From positions 34,460 through 98,459 of the forward strand of contig JBOFSQ010000036.1 of NCBI GenBank assembly GCA_051651625.1: a DNA stretch of 64,000 bases, read 5' to 3'. Origin of the DNA: JBOFSQ01 sp051651625 (GTDB taxonomy: Bacteria; Planctomycetota; Planctomycetia; Pirellulales; Thermoguttaceae). The notes below the pieces were generated by a model. That model did not search any database. It saw only the letters and a program-made list of their open reading frames with translations, and was not told where the DNA came from. Shown piece after piece: positions 62,313-64,000 of the stretch (its first letter is position 1; every line of letters starts with the position of its first letter). The translations under genes and the position numbers were made by a program.

Positions 62313-62601
62313 CAGGTGGTGGTGCTTGTAATGTGGGTTGGCGGCTTTAAGACCAACGGGTCGCCAAACTACTTTACATTCAATGATGACGAATCTTGAA
62401 TGTGAAGCCCCAAAACAACATTTCTTGTTGTTTAGTCGATAAGAACTCAGTAAGTTGGGTTCGAGTGACGGTGGTCTGCCTTTATGGTGGACGCACATCA
62501 CAAAAAGTCCTCTCTCGGTCGACCTGGGGGAGGCAAAACCAGAGCAAACGCTCGATTTTGCTTTTTCCGCTATACGGCTTGCCGTTTGGCGTAAGCATAC
62601 A

Positions 62602-64000
<1,399 letters not shown>

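Larger units (their letters stand above)
62036..62601 (+). promoter_or_regulatory. rRNA operon leader region
   Basis: No gene. A candidate promoter (62212-62239) and a boxA-like antitermination site (62301-62312) lie within it. The rest is unstructured to my eye. Confidence 0.5.

Overview
This window is most likely a chromosomal fragment of a Planctomycetota bacterium. A 16S rRNA gene of planctomycete type enters at the right edge and is cut off there. The protein set agrees: several Tat-exported Gfo/Idh/MocA oxidoreductases, a DUF2961 (GH172) enzyme, GYF_2/zinc-ribbon membrane proteins, hybrid sensor kinases, BatD/vWA-like proteins and a bacterial topoisomerase VI A subunit. Many genes lack a Shine-Dalgarno sequence. 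No lineage below the phylum is claimed.

Layout. 1-5 kb (minus strand): an HtrA-like protease cut by the left edge, a FemAB/CelD-type acyltransferase, a polysaccharide deacetylase and a Tat-exported sugar-phosphate isomerase-like protein. 5-9.2 kb: an accessory patch with a lone MNT nucleotidyltransferase, a decayed IS5-type element, a C39-like peptidase, a LolA-like secreted protein and two broken Cys-rich small ORFs. 9.2-10.6 kb: a Tat-exported oxidoreductase. 11.2-18.4 kb: three tandem paralogues that share an N-terminus (GYF_2 domain, paired zinc ribbons, one membrane helix) but differ completely after it (unknown domain, coiled coil plus beta domain, WD40 plus ankyrin). A small overlapping ORF follows. 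18.5-28.5 kb: a Ctp-like protease, a hybrid kinase, a XerC/D recombinase, a lipoprotein and Topo VI subunit A. 28.6-33.7 kb: flagellin, EtfA, a ferredoxin-nitroreductase fusion, a YjfB-like protein, FlgM and a GspG-like lipoprotein. 33.8-43.5 kb: BatD-like and repeat proteins, an FGGY kinase with an overlapping HAD phosphatase, an EIIA-like regulator, and DnaB overlapping a vWA-like protein. 43.5-49.6 kb: CheW, ScpB, an RlmI-like methyltransferase and an AddA-type helicase-nuclease. 49.8-62 kb: a glutaminase-family protein, an AAA/PD-(D/E)XK protein, a zinc-ribbon protein overlapping a second large hybrid kinase with a c-type haem motif, an oxidoreductase, a GH172 protein and an RluA pseudouridine synthase. 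62-64 kb: the rRNA leader and 16S.

A second theme is a rich set of small dispersed palindromic elements, called A, B, C, D, G and H here. They sit between genes, often right at stop codons. One copy of element A lies in frame inside the helicase-nuclease, and a perfect 171-bp copy of A is flanked by an 8-bp target duplication, so A behaves as a miniature transposable element (MITE). B resembles a REP or terminator hairpin that abuts gene ends. D is a short dispersed sequence that supplies the last codons of at least one gene.

The most interesting locus for follow-up is the tandem GYF_2/zinc-ribbon cluster, in which a constant membrane-anchored front is joined to interchangeable C-terminal domains. 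Next is the small Cys-rich peptide/LolA-like/C39 locus. All functional calls are by eye from motifs. No database search was run.
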